A stretch of DNA of 64,000 nucleotides from Clitopilus passeckerianus (taxonomy: Eukaryota > Basidiomycota > Agaricomycetes > Agaricales > Entolomataceae): NCBI GenBank assembly GCA_944990035.1, contig CALYLX010000126.1, positions 682,001 to 746,000 of the forward strand. Direction: 5' to 3'. The translations under genes were made by a program, and so were the position numbers. Positions 37,175 to 49,847 of the stretch are shown piece after piece (position 1 is the stretch's first letter; every line of letters starts with the position of its first letter). The notes beneath the pieces were generated by a model. That model saw only the letters and a program-made list of their open reading frames with translations. It had not been told where the DNA came from and made no database searches.

Positions 37175-37823
37175 GACGGAGAGGTAAAGAGGGGTTTAGG
37201 TTGTAGAAAGTGTATTGAATGTGTTGGAACCACGTAAAGCACCGCAAAAGGGAGATATAAACAACAAAGGGGTTCTGGCTTTTAAATGGCTGGGCACTTG
37301 GTCTCGAGACCCATGGTGTGGGGAAATCTGGGGTAAGCCGAGATTAGATTAGATAGCCGACGCTCACATGGGCAAAGCTTGATCGCATTCCAGTCGGAAG
37401 GACTACCGTTTACCCGCCCTCGATTAGAGCTAGATTTCCAGAATTCAAAGATCAGATTCCGCCTAGGAATATAGCCAAAATTTAAGCCCACAAATTGCTT
37501 GCAGGCATGGATGTGACATCGTAGCGGCGGCTAGAACGAATTGATCCTCATCCATTCAGCATTTGTACTTTTGAAACCACTGTGACCTGACTCACTGATA
37601 CTATGGCTCCCTCGAGGCGGTCTTTCCGATACCAGATGCGTCACGGACTTCTTCTCTCTACCTACGATATTTTGGAGAACATCCTTTGCCATATCCGGCC
37701 AGTTTGGCCAGGGATACAGGTAACTGCTCACGAGTAACCTAATCACACTTGATTGTAGTAGCATGCATGATATAATTATGGTATCTACAGTGTATGCATC
37801 CAAGTGATAGCAAATTAGTGACA
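37175..37823. other. Intergenic, nothing recognised
   Basis: About 650 bp between ATG9's 3' end and the small Cys-rich gene's start. Short open frames around 37531-37824 have no codon pattern or family match and are probably chance. Confidence 0.5.
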
Positions 37824-40800
37824 TTACAACACGCCTCCTCGAACTGCCCCTCCACCTCCTCCATGTTGACCATAGATCTGTGCCAAGAGGCCCAAAACAC
37901 CACCGTCTTGCATAGCATCATCCTCTTCTTGGTTGTCATCAAACGGCTTCGACCGCTTTCCGCCATCCACGTAGGATCCTTCCAGCCCAGCTCCCGAAAC
38001 TTCCAGCTCGTCACCCGGGAGACTGTCTTCCACAGCAGGCATCCGACGTCTGTCATCAAGCAGGATGCTGCCTTGTGAATCGCCAAGAACGGCCGTCTGA
38101 GCGGTCTGCGAGTATCCTCCAAAAATGGATGAAGCAGATGGTGCACCCGGCGCACCCATGACGGAAGCACCCAGCATGCTGGCCCCAACTCTTCTGCGTG
38201 ACGATGCGCCATACTGGCTTTGGCGCAAGGCACGGTCGTACTCCTGGGCTCGCTCAGCCAGGGAAGATTCGTGGATCTTGGGTTCGCCAGCGAAATGAAC
38301 TTGTCCTCCTTCCATGGCGGCATTTTCACGGTGTCTGCGCCTGGCTAGCCCGAACATGTGATTTTGGGCACCAGCTATTCTGTTGAGATATAGTGAACCG
38401 GTCGGGTCGGAGGGGTTCCAATCAGGATTGGCAGCCTAGGAATCACGTTAATACCCCAGTAATGGGCGTTCTGGCCAAAACATACCTTGAAGTTGAGGAA
38501 GCTCTTCTCCATCTTCCCTTCGTTAGATTGCATCCGTTTGTCGCGACTCTGAGTCGGGGCGCCGAACTTGAGGTAATTGGCAGTTAGAAGACATCCTAGG
38601 ATGTAGATAGTGACTGAAAAATTACCTTGACATTGCCATGTCTTTCGAAGTTAAACTCGGCAAAACTACAGACATACCCACGACCCTCGACATGCACAGT
38701 GAATTCTCGGAAGAAATCAATGATTGCGGGAGCACATTCCGGAAGCGAGTACCACAGGATGAAAGGTGTGAGAACCACGGAAGCCAGTTCTTGGATGAAG
38801 ATCGCTATTTTCATAGCGAAGAGTGCTCCAAATTCCTGGTGAGTTTGTTTGCTGTGTAGCTGTCCCTTCCATTCATCCGGCATATAGTGGGTATACGTGA
38901 TCACCTCGTTCATCAGAAGCTCGGGATCAAATACTCGATTATCTTCTGGGATCATGCCACGGGCTGCAGTGAGAATACCACCGAAAACAGTGAGGTAGAA
39001 CACGACCGTTCGATGAGGCGTGACTTCGAAGTGGAAGAAGATATCGGGATCAATGAGGGTGGCCAAAGCAAGGACTGCAGCGAAGGAGCCAGCGATGAAA
39101 GCGACGAATCTAATGATATGGATGAGTCCCAATACTTTGCAGACGTGGTAGTCCTCAGACATACCTCATGATGATGGTGATCCTCCCGTTGGGAAACTGG
39201 TCAATGTACATGCTTGCTATGGGGTATGATTCGTCCAGTCTCCTCTTGAAAACGTGTGGCAGTTCATTGAATTCCCTGAATTTCCAGCGAGCGTACGAAG
39301 TATAACGCCGTCCACCGATGGATGAAGGATCCTTGTGATACTCCTAAAAGATTTCAAATTGAGGAGGTCAGAAATGGGCATAGAAGATGAGTGGCCAGAA
39401 ACGAACCTCGAAGTATCGGAAGAATGAGTACATGAGCAGGTATAATACAATAAATGGTGCAAATATGGCATTCAGTATGCCCATAAAGATGAATCTTCTC
39501 CTAAGCCTGGGTGAAAGTTGTCAGTATAATGATTGCAAAGGGTTTGAATGATAAGTACCCTTCAATGAGTGGCTTCCTATTTTTTGACTTGAGGAACACC
39601 TTCCTAACCCTCCCATGCTGGTCAAACAGGTATTCCATAAGGCAGAACCTCAAATTCCACTCCAAGGCTTGAGTCAGCATCTTCCCTTTGCCCTCCTCTT
39701 CGGGTATGAACTTCTTCAAGGAGTTGGGTAAGGGCACTCTTAGATTCAACAGCTCTTTGTTGAAAAGTGCAATTAGGTAGTTCTCTTGGCGCATGATTCT
39801 GTTAGCAATGTCGTGGGCGTCAAGTTTGGCGGTTGATGTGTTGTTTGACTTTCGTGAGCTCTTTGAAGAGATGGCTGTCAATGGGTTTTCCTCCCGGATG
39901 GAACCTATCCGTCTGACGATTTCGGGCCAAGAGATGGTTTGGATGTCCGCCTAAAATGGGGCTTCAGCAAGAGCAACAACTGCAGAGAATGCATCATACT
40001 CACATCTGGAATCTTCAGAAGATGGGTATAGAAGTTGTACATGTCAACCAGCCGCATTACACCCAGAGCGAATGTGACTATTTGCCAGAAGTAGAATGCA
40101 GTGAAGAGGATGAAGAAAAGAAGAGTGAATCCAGAAAACCTAGACATAGAACCGCGTCAGCTCGTTCAAAACAAGGTTCGGCGAGCACACAAACCCGGAA
40201 ACGCAACGATCTATGACCACATGAGAAAGCTGAGTAGGATCTCCATGTCGGAATTTGGAATAGTCGATACACCCCAAGAGGAACGTTGAGAATCCGATGA
40301 CGAATCCAACCGTGCTATTAGGCAGAGATGAGACCAGGCAGAAAGCTGACTAGGAGCGGGCGTGACCTACAGAAGGTTGAGCCCTCTTGAAAGGGCTATG
40401 TTGTAGATACCGTTTCCTTCATAATACTGGTACACTTCTTGCAGGAATCCGTCGAGGTTGTAGACGTTTACCCAGTTCCACAATGCCTTCTCATAGTCGT
40501 CCAAGCCTCGCATTTGACTCTGCGGGCGCGTATGAGTCGGCAGGTCCGCTGTAAAGGCTGTTTTATTCGGTGTAGATCTTGGGCTGTCATCAAGGTCGAT
40601 TTCCGAGGGTTTGGGAGGGATAGAAACACTGGTGGGTTGCTTGGGGACCGGTGTAGGTGAACGAGATGGGGGTAGTCTTCTCCCAGCTACTGAATGTAGT
40701 GCAGGCTTGGTGCTTGGTGCAGGTTTCGACCCTTCCCTTGCCTTGCCCTTAGAAGGTCTTGAAGGGGTAGTTCCTTCAGTCGCCTCTATCATAAAACTCT

Positions 40801-41203
40801 GCGGCACCTCGTCGTCTGACGACTCCTGCTCTTCGCGAATCTTATCTTCATGGCGTATGTTCGGTCGTAACGAATTCAACTCCGAGGCGCCAGGATCCCA
40901 TGAAACCTTTCGTGGACTACGCGACGACCTAGTTTTCTGCGACCGTGAAGCACTGGCAGGTGCATTCCGAAAGATGGTGCTTTCATGACGTCCGGCTTCG
41001 AGGTCTTCATCCTCGTCCTCGTTGTTTCTTTCATCCTCTTCTAGCACGGACTGGTTTGCAAGCATGTACCCTTTTCGGGAGCGGCCCATAGGGTTTATCA
41101 TGTTGAGAAACGGTTTGGAACTGGATGGGCCAGAGGCAAAGAGGGATTGGGAAGCTTGAAAGTCCCCTGTGGCGCCAAGATTATTACGGTCTTTATCAGA
41201 CAT
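37824..41203 (-). CDS. ATG9: ATG9, autophagy lipid scramblase (978 aa)
   Basis: Exons: 41203-40371, 40314-40195, 40139-40004, 39950-39559, 39506-39407, 39343-39165, 39109-38626, 38566-38486, 38435-37824; sum 2,937 nt. Atg9 is the membrane protein that seeds and expands the phagophore. A 250-residue disordered acidic/Ser-rich N-terminus leads into the conserved core: [19 protein letters not shown], first TM segments ([29 protein letters not shown]), [52 protein letters not shown], further TM segments ([30 protein letters not shown]) and [22 protein letters not shown]. The C-terminal tail ends in a Gly-rich stretch. Clean frame and full length. It sits downstream of LEU4 on the same strand, 267 bp apart. 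Confidence 0.96.
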
Positions 41204-41470
41204 TGGACTGCTTTAGTTACGCACACCAACGGCGCAGACCACTGACTCGGGACAGGTAATTTGGCTGTCGTTGGGCAGAATAGCACTGTGTCCTTTGAAT
41301 GACAGCACATCACGTGTACTGCCTTGCGGATGTCAATGACGCGCGACAGCCTGCTTAAAACAGGAAGCTGCAGGGTTCAGGCCGTCGAGATAACGATAAT
41401 TCTTCCATTTTGTACTAGATACAGTTTACATTTTGATACGTTTCCTCCCAAAGAAAGAGCCCGTCAAGAT

Positions 41471-44125
41471 CTACTTAAACACGACACCCAATCCGTTAAC
41501 AGCACCCAAGACGGCGTCAATACCAGACCTGGTAATATCTGTGTTGGTCGAAACTCCCCAGGAACTTCGTTTCTTCGTGCCAGTGGTCTCGTACGTGAGC
41601 TCCACGTAAGAGGCAGCAACCACCTCAGTTCCTTCACCAATAGAGTGCTCGGAATATTCCCTGATGGCGATCGTTCCCTCGACTGCGTTATGGAGGGCGG
41701 AGAGGACGGAAGACAGAGGGCCGTTACCTGTGCCTTTGAGAGTGCGGGCATTCCCTGCAATGGTAAATTCTCCAGTTACCTCCCTCCTTCCTTCGCCCAG
41801 GTGCTGGAACTTGTACGTGCTCAGCGCAACCTTGGGCTCCGTCTTATTTGCACCATTGAAGCGGTAGGTCTTGCTGAAGAGCTCAGTCAGAGTCTCGTAC
41901 GAAATCTGCCCGCCTGCCTCCCTCGCTTCCCTCTGTACGACCTCGAAGAACGAGGATTGCAGCCTCCTCGGGAGCTCGAGGCCCAGGGAATTAACGATAG
42001 CACTGGCGACGTCTGCCTGGCCAGACTTGGCGTTGAAGCCGACGTTGAGTTTCAATTCGGGGAGAGCGCGGTCGCCAATCGCATTGTTGACTGCGCTGAG
42101 GACAGCACGCAGACCAGAACCTGCGATATCAGAGTCGACACCAACACCCCACCATGATTGCGAGGATTTGCGGTCACCGGATGGCACGATCTCGACATAT
42201 GAGGCGGCCTTGGAGTCGGTACCTTCGTCAACGGAGTGTTCGGAGTACTCGCGAATAGTGAAGTCGATCTCTAGGTGGGTTCGAAGGGCGTCCAGGAGGG
42301 CAGACAGAGGACCGTTTCCGTCACCACGGATAACACGGTATACCCCATCAACGGAAATGGTTCCGTCAAATCTACGGGTCTCATCTACTTCATCTCCAGA
42401 GTTGTCAGTAGGATCGGCGATAGGCTCTGTAGAGATCCTGAAGTTGCGCAGAGCCAACCTGCCCTTGTACTTGGCACCACCGAAGTGGTAAGTTTGTCGG
42501 AACGCAGTGGTGATATCGTCAACCGTCATCTCGCGAGCTTCGCGATCTGAGATGCCCTGCACAACCTGGTAGAACGCGACCTGGAGCTTGCGAGGGAGGT
42601 CCAGGTGCAGGTGCTGCTTGACGAGGTAGGCAATACCTCCCTTGCCGGATTGTGAGTTGACGCGGATGATAGCTTCGTAGGTCTGGCCCAAGTCGGCAGG
42701 ATCAATGGGCAAGTAGGGTATATCCCAATATTTGGGCTCATTGTCTGCAATTGTAGCATGTAGGGCTTTCTGGTGTTCGAAGCCTTTCTTGATAGCATCC
42801 TGGTGTGAACCGGAGAAGGCGGTATAGACGAGTTCACCTGCATAAGGATGGCGAGGATGAACGGGGAGATCGTTGCACTGCGTCACGGTGTCAATGACAC
42901 TCTGGATATCGCTGAAATCGAGTCCGGGGTCGATGCCTTGTGTGTAGAGGTTCAGGGCGAGGTTGACCAGGTCAACGTTTCCCGTTCGCTCTCCATTTCC
43001 GAAGAAACACCCTTCAATTCTGTCGCCACCACCAAGGACACCCAGCTCGGCAGTAGCTATTCCGGTGCCTAAATCCCGAAATCCGAAAGTTATTTATAGG
43101 CCCGATTATGACCGAAGGCCGAACGTACCTCTGTCATTGTGAGGGTGTAGACTGACGATAACCTTTTCTCGTTCAGTGATGTTATTGCAGAAGTTTTCGA
43201 TCTACAAGACTGTTGGTAGAAGTAAAAAGAGGAGCATGTTGAGACTTACCTGATCAGCATAATGATTTGGAGGGGCAATCTCGACAGTTGAAGGAAGATT
43301 GAAGATGATGCGCTCATCCCCTGATCCAGCCTTGCCCCAGGCCGTCTTCACTGCTTCACATATTTCCAGAGCGAAGTCGGGTTCTGTTTGTGTGAATGTT
43401 TCGGGGCTGTATTCGTATATGAACTTTGTGCCATATTTTGCAGTGCACTCTTCCGTCAGTTGCCTGACAATTTTGGTGTGCGTTACTGCAAGGTTGATGG
43501 TGTCCTCTCTTGAATTTCGGAAGACGACGCTGCGGAATGTCGGGCATGTAGCATTGTACATGTGAATAATGGCCTTCTTTGACCCCGCGACAGCATCGAC
43601 TGTTCTTCGGATGAGGTCTTCTCTAGCTGGTGTCAAAACCTGAGATAAATGTGAGGCATTCCAGTAGTATTCAACAGGACAAACGCACCTGGATCCAGAC
43701 ATCATCTGGGATTTCATTGTTCTGGATCAAGCCACGAACGAATTGGAAGTCGGTGTCACTAGAAGAAGGGTATGCCACTTCGATCTGCTTGACCCCGCAT
43801 TTCACCAGTTGTCGGAAGAAGGTAGTCTTCTGCTCAATAGTCATGGGGTTGGCCAAGGCCTGGTTACCGTCCCTCAAGTCTGTGGACAGCCAGATGGGAG
43901 CCTTGTCGATGACTTTAGACGGCCATTGGCGATCTTTGAGGATGACTGGGGTGTACCGCTTGTACTTTTTAGACGGGTCCTTGCTGAAGAAAGATGAGCT
44001 ATATTTTGTCCGCAGGGTGTACTGTCACTTACAGCATAGTCATTTTGGATAGTAAAAGGGAGAAACTGATGGAAATTCATTTGGACGTGCTTAAAACTTT
44101 TTGAGGGTTCGTGATCGTGACTCAT
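41471..44125 (-). CDS. LEU4: 2-isopropylmalate synthase with duplicated C-terminal regulatory module (814 aa)
   Basis: Exons 44125-44033, 43979-43689, 43639-43250, 43201-43129, 43068-41471; sum 2,445 nt. First committed step of leucine synthesis: acetyl-CoA plus 2-oxoisovalerate to 2-isopropylmalate. The TIM-barrel part has [38 protein letters not shown] and [23 protein letters not shown] (about 420) opens the C-terminal part. A segment of about 190 residues then occurs twice: residues about 420-611 and 628-808, each with an LPR(K/R)LQ helix, a Y(H/R)F(G/N)GA strand, GNGPLS(A/S) and IREYSEHS(V/I) leading to WGV(G/S). Normal enzymes have this leucine-sensing region once and are near 600 residues. 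The start shares a 44 bp divergent gap with the glutamyl-tRNA synthetase gene. Confidence 0.95.
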
Positions 44126-44169
44126 TCTAGGCCTGAACTTTTGAGGCAGGCGGATCTAATCTTTTGATC
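44126..44169. promoter_or_regulatory. 44 bp gap between divergent start codons of LEU4 and GUS1
   Basis: Only 44 bases separate the two ATG codons, too short for two separate core promoters unless leaders overlap or transcription starts inside the neighbouring coding sequence. Alternatively the real LEU4 start is the in-frame Met about 15 codons further in. Confidence 0.6.
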
Positions 44170-46867
44170 ATGGCTACTCTCACTTTATCCTCGAAACAGT
44201 CCCCATTCCCGTTTGCTGCCGTCGCAATTGCCGCTTATACTGGCAAAGCGGAGGTCGTATACGATGAGAATGTCGCCGCCGTTGCTCTATCTTTGAACGG
44301 AAATTCAATCACAGATGACGATGCAATTATTCAGGCAATTGCAAAGGAGGGTGGTTTGGCCGACGATACTGCGAAGGTAAACGATGAATAAAGATCTTTT
44401 CGTGGCCAGTTCTGATTGATTTCGCAGATCCCGGGCTTTTTCACGCTTGCGAAATCATTGGGCAGTGTCACGGCTTTTGCAGACATCGTCGCTGCCTTGG
44501 ACTCGCTCGATGATTATCTCACTTACCGCACTTTCCTGGTTGGCCACTCCATCACTTCCGCAGACTGGGTAGTCTGGGGTGCTATCAAAGGTCGGTCGTA
44601 AATGTTCTCTGTGGCAATCAGGGTCCCCTGAATCATTACTCACAGGGAACATCAAAATCATCGGCTTGCTCAAAAACAACAATCATCCTCACGTATCCCG
44701 ATGGTACTCCTACCTCGAAAACTTGAAGGAAACTCAGACTGCACTTGCCGACTTCACCGCTGCAAAGGCCAACAAGACTAGGTCAAACAAGACTGCAGCT
44801 GGTTTTGCCCTCGGTCTTCAGAATGCTGTCGATGGCCATGTCGTCACTCGTTTCCCTCCCGAGCCCAGTGGTTACTTGCACATAGGACACACCAAGGCTG
44901 CTATCCTCAACCAGTACTTTGCCAAAATGTACAATGGGAAACTCATCATTCGTTTTGATGATACCAACCCTACCAAAGAAACCACCGAGTTTGAGGATAC
45001 GATTCTTGAAGACCTCCGACTTCTTGATATTCATGGCGACATGGTGACGCATACATCCGACTATTTCGACAAGCTCTACGAGCTGGGTGTCCAGATAATC
45101 AGATCTGGCAAGGCTTACGCCGATGACACACCTCAGGAGCAGGTTCACCCATCTTTCTCCACCAGACAACGCACAATACTAATAGTGCATGTAGATGCGT
45201 GCTGAGCGCTTTGATGGGATTGCTTCTTCTCACCGTAACGACTCAGTTGAGGATAATCTCGAGCGCTTTGATGAAATGAAGGCTGGCACACAGGAAGGCC
45301 TGAGATGGTGCATTCGTGCTAAAATCAGCGTTGACGACAACAACAAAGCTCTCCGCGACCCAGTTATCTATAGGTGCAATGTCATGCCCCATCATCGCAC
45401 AGGGTGAGCGACTCTTCTCTCAGACAACCCCGTTACTCGTTTTTGATCATTATGGCGTAGAGATAAATGGAAGATCTATCCTACCTACGACTTTGCCTGC
45501 CCCGTCGTTGACTCATGGGAAGGCGTTACCCATGCTCTGAGGACTAATGAATACCGCGACCGCAACGCCCAATACCAATGGATGCTTGAGGCTCTCAATC
45601 TTCGCAAGGTCAACATCTGGGACTTCAGGTAAGTTTTCACTGGCTTTACGTCATCCTCTTTGGGTTGCCTTTGACATGCTTTCACGTAGCCGATTGAACT
45701 TCATCTACACCCTCCTTTCCAAGCGAAAGTTGCACCAGTTTGTGGATAGGAAATTGGTGACCGGCTGGGATGACCCTAGGTTCCCTACCGTCCGAGGTCG
45801 GTTGTCTCCATTTGCTTAACGTCCAGATCCTGACGGATGTGGTGTAGGTATCCGTCGGCGTGGAATGACAATCGATGCATTGAGACAGTTCATGTTGTCT
45901 CAAGGCCCTTCGCAAGCTGTTGTATCCTTAGAGTGGGATTCTATCTGGACTCTTAACAAGAAGGTCATTGATCCCGTTGCACCTCGCTACTGGGCACTCT
46001 TGAAGAACAAGAAGTAAGAATTCATGATGAAACAACATGAGCTACGCCTCTGACACATGTTTGCAGCGTGCCCGTGACCATCAAGGGCGGACCTACCTCT
46101 CCCGAAGTCAAGTCATTGCCGAAGCATAAGAAGAATGGAGAAATCGGAGAGAAGAAAACCGTTTACACGTCCAACATCCTAGTCGAGCAGGAGGACGCCC
46201 AATCATTTGAGGATCAGGAAGAGGTACCGCAAACACTTGATCAATGAACAGTCCTGACACCCTACTTGCACAGATCACTCTAATGGACTGGGGCAATGCC
46301 TTTGTACGCTCCAAGACTGTAGACGCCACTGGCCAGGTCACCTCCATTGAAATTGAACTTAACCTTGACGGTGACTTCCGCAAGACCAAGAAGAAGATCA
46401 CCTGGTTGGCTCAGCCATCCGATGCCCACCCCCTCGTCCCCGCCAGCCTCATCGACTACGACTATCTCATCACCAAGAAGAAGTTGGAGGAGAACGACAA
46501 CCTCGATGACTACATCACACCTGTGACCGAATTCCGCGAGGAGGCACTGGCCGATGGGAACGTGAACGACCTAAAGAAGGGCGACATCATCCAGTTCGAA
46601 AGGAAGGGATACTACATTTTCGACGGGGAGGTTGATGGTGTCAAGCAGTTCATCTTGATCCCTGATGGTCGAGCTGCCAGCATTGCTAGCAAAGCTGCTG
46701 CAAGTAGTGCTTCAGCCGCCCCGGCTGCACCCAAGACTGCGTCTGCACCTCAGCCTGGATCCAATGCGACAACGATGTACAAGATGGACACCGTGTACGG
46801 AGACCATTTCAAACCGGATATCGGCAACACGAAGATGTATCAGATGGATAGCGTTTACCAGTCTTAA
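44170..46867 (+). CDS. GUS1: Cytosolic glutamyl-tRNA synthetase (755 aa)
   Basis: Exons: 44170-44376, 44428-44590, 44646-45142, 45195-45403, 45461-45628, 45690-45796, 45848-46013, 46067-46223, 46274-46867; sum 2,268 nt. Charges tRNA-Glu with glutamate. The N-terminal GST-like domain (about 1-180; in yeast it binds Arc1) is followed by the class I catalytic core with [18 protein letters not shown] (HIGH motif) and RFDDTNP, later LSKRKL (KMSKS-equivalent) and GWDDPRFPT, then the beta-barrel anticodon-binding domain, which ends with RKGYYIFD. The C-terminus adds an Ala-rich linker and two short repeats of the type MYKMDTVYG / MYQMDSVYQ, an extension I do not know. Clean frame. Converges on the CPD1-like gene with 44 bp between stop codons. 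Confidence 0.96.
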
Positions 46868-46911
46868 TTTGTTGTCAGTAGAACAAATCGTTTCTGATTC
46901 AGAAGTGTTTA

Positions 46912-47572
46912 TTATCCAATTGAAATTTCCTCGAGTACGGTCCATCCTTCTACAGGCCCATTGCAATCTACCACCCAAACCTGCGTACATGAGAATTCAG
47001 ATTCCCACTTCTCATCCCCTTCAGCACTGTGGTTTATTTCGATCGAGTCGTCTTCTGCTACTCGAACGAGTTCCGGGAACCCTGACTTGAGTCTCTCGTA
47101 ATACTTCTCTCTCTCTCCGTCCCCGGCGTCCTCGTCGTTGATGTACGACAGTGATAAATGAGGGTACTCGGGTGTGCGGGGCTGTAATCCCAGATTGAGG
47201 TGCATACGCCCGTGGAGATCTACTAGATCGTCCGATAGCTGCATTGCGATGTATACCGAGCGATAATAATGGTCGCCAATCTCTGCCTGTCCGTATTGTA
47301 TTTCCACTGGCGACCTTGTCATCGAGAGAACATTTTTTATTGTCGATGAGGGCACTGGGGAAGGTACTGAAGCCACAAGGGTTATGTGTGGCTGAAAGGA
47401 TGGGTACGATGTCCTTGGGTTGTCATCGTGGATAAGACTTTCGTCTGCAGGGGATCTCATCACCCGCGCCAAAGCGGATGCAACGTTCGGAGGTGGGACA
47501 AGCCAGATGGAGATCCCTAAAGAGTTCTATGGGGTTGATACTCAGTTCTAGCTCCACGAGAGACATACCCAT
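46912..47572 (-). CDS. CPD1: 2H-family cyclic phosphodiesterase (CPD1-like, 202 aa)
   Basis: Exons 47572-47569 (ATGG) and 47516-46912; sum 609 nt. Family members open cyclic phosphates; yeast Cpd1 converts ADP-ribose 1'',2''-cyclic phosphate, a by-product of tRNA splicing, to ADP-ribose-1''-phosphate. Visible: start M-G-I-S-I-W-L-V-P, the first HxT motif in FQPHITLVAS and the second as HLSLSYI, a permitted HxS form. Length is normal for the family. The first exon has four bases, so a start placed at a later codon would miss the N-terminal strand. The frame is clean. Confidence 0.85.
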
Positions 47573-47781
47573 GTTGCAAGTTCCTTTGATGATTATCGTG
47601 GTGAAGGGTGAGAGGCGTGTGTGAACTGGACTGGCGATATATACATTCAGATTTGTATAGAGCCGAACAATAGTTTACATGCGAATTGATTCAGAAGTAT
47701 AGATAGCGTAGTGGTAAGCGAGAGAGCTGAGTTGTGGTGTGAAAAGACGATGCTACTTCGAGATTCAGAATACAACATAAT

Positions 47782-49685
47782 TTAGACAGTTTCTTGAGCT
47801 GGTTCATTGTGCAGCCGTACCCAACTTCCGTGGTGCCCACTGGAAGAGAGCTCGGCATCAGTATCAACTTCGGAGCTGGTTTCCGACACATCATTGGATG
47901 ACTCTCATTACTTTCGGCATGCTCGATAGCAAGCCGCGCTTGTGGTCGTGCTGCTGGAGATTGAGCGGCAGCGGATGTCGGCTTTCCTGAAGGCGGAATG
48001 ACAAAAGGTTGAGTTGGGAGAAGACGGTTGCGCAAGGTAATCAAGAAGTATGGAATATTCAGGACGGTGTCCAGGACGATGGTCGGGAGCGTCGATGCGA
48101 TCCTGTATGTTGTCGCTGAATCACATCAATTAATAAACTTGTGAGCGGGAACCAAAATGAATATGGCTCACCCCCTGCTCCGACAGAAAATCGTTCACCG
48201 CGAATCCAGTTGCGAACCTGACTAGGCGTGAGGCCAATGCCATATAACCGGCTGTCATTCCTTCCCCTTACGACAACTGACACAAGTTGGTCTACGAAGA
48301 CTTTAATATCAGTTGGCTTGCGAGCGAGGCGGTCGCTGGAGCCCTGAACAAATGTGGGGAGGATATCACTTCTTTGGGCGTTAGGAGTTTCAGCATTCTG
48401 GAGCGTGGATGCGAACGAATGCCCATAAGTCAGTTTCTCGGAGGGTCCAATCTTCCATAGCCTTGTATACATCTTCTGGTGTTGACGACCCGAGCCCGCC
48501 AACGGCTACTGCACCAACATCAGCAACGATGACCTTGATGTTCTTCATGGACTCGGTCTTATCAGTTTGTGACGCTAGATTGATCTCTCTGCGGAGGACC
48601 TCCACTGCTCGCAATGTTGATGCAGCGCTCATGGATTGAATAGCCGTGAATGGCAAGCCAACGCGGGTTTCGATGGCTGGCATACAGAAAACAACTGTCT
48701 TCCTGCCCTTGTCTTGAGAACGAGCCGAGCCTGTTCGAAGGAGCGGCAGCAATGCTTGAATGGTTTGGAGTGGTGTGATTTGAGTAGCGTTGAGGTATGG
48801 GAGATAAGCATTGCCCAAAGATATATGTTCGAGAGGGGCATGAGCGGGCGAATCGGGGGAGCACAATGTCAACAGGCAGATGACAGATTGAATGTACGGA
48901 TGGGATGAGGGAGATGCGAAAGGATCCCCGGAGCCTGTTATAGGGAATTTGCGCGAAAGTGTGGAAATCAGGGAACGCATGAACACATGAACAGTGGCAG
49001 GCTATATTAGAGCTGTCAGAGTTCAATAATTTTGACAAAGACGGACAGCCTACCTCCTGAGGATCTAAGACAAGCGCTCTGACGTACCCATGACAATTTT
49101 GCTCAAGGGCTTGGGACGCTTCCGGCGTGGAAACACTGGTGATGACGATGTATCCCTTGCTCTCCAGCTCTAATATCAGTGGCAGACCGTATGGGGTGTC
49201 TCCTCCAAGGATGACTTATCATTGATTCGGAAATCAAAACTAAGCTCTTGGATAGGCAGGTAAAACGACATACCAACTACTTGACGCCTTTCGTTGTTCT
49301 GAGACTTGACCTTGTAATGAGAACCACGCCTAACTTGGGTCCTGCCATATCCGGCCAGGAGGGAAGCACCAACAATACCAACTGCGAGGCCAGAGACAGT
49401 CCATGGATGTCTCTTGACCCAGCATGACGAACGACTGATCCATGCCAGATGAGGTGGGGAGGGTGGTGTTGGGGGAGGAGGAGGAACTTGCAGATCACCC
49501 AAGGCTGGCATCTTGATATCTGGGAAAGACGGCATGGGAGGTCCATACCGCGAGATATCGACCCAAAGTCTATTCACGGCTTCGTGGATATTTGGGAGGT
49601 CTTGGGTCGCCGTAGACAGAGAGGAAAAGAAGTATTCTTCGAGAGATTCCAAATACTCTTCTATCTTTTCAAAAGTATCGGGCAT
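47782..49685 (-). CDS. DUF1776 family protein (about 563 aa), two apparent frameshifts
   Basis: Exons 49685-49274, 49169-49054, 49001-48172, 48115-47782. Fungal proteins of this family have a short-chain dehydrogenase-like Rossmann core and unknown function. Visible: N-terminal helical part, Pro-rich stretch, a hydrophobic segment (GLAVGIVGASLLAGYG), the core strands (GYIVITSVS, VRALVLDPQE), the block ATQITPLQTIQALLPLL, KTVVFCMPAIETRVGLPFTAIQSMSAAS and the ending TYRIASTLPTIVLDTVLNIPYFLITLRNR. The frame breaks at about 48441-48448 (one extra or two missing bases near a C run) and again at 47901-47907 (one missing base). After the second repair it ends in an acidic Ser-rich tail (SSEVDTDAELSSSG) at 47782. 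Intron 1 is long (104 nt). Probably intact in the organism. Confidence 0.75.
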
Positions 49686-49847
49686 CGTTAGAAAATCAGC
49701 AAGTCAAGAGGTGGTGGTAGGGGATTGAGAAGCATGCAGTATCAGTGTCACGACTGCCGCTTGTGTGGCGAGCGATGCGCAATGGGCCCGGCAGGCCGAT
49801 GATCTTGATTCATAACAACGGCAAAACAACGAAAGAAAAATTCAGAT

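Noticed and set aside
41871..42491. Long plus-strand open frames opposite LEU4 (also 41324-42157)
   Set aside because: They mirror the codon bias of the clear LEU4 exon on the other strand and have no family resemblance.
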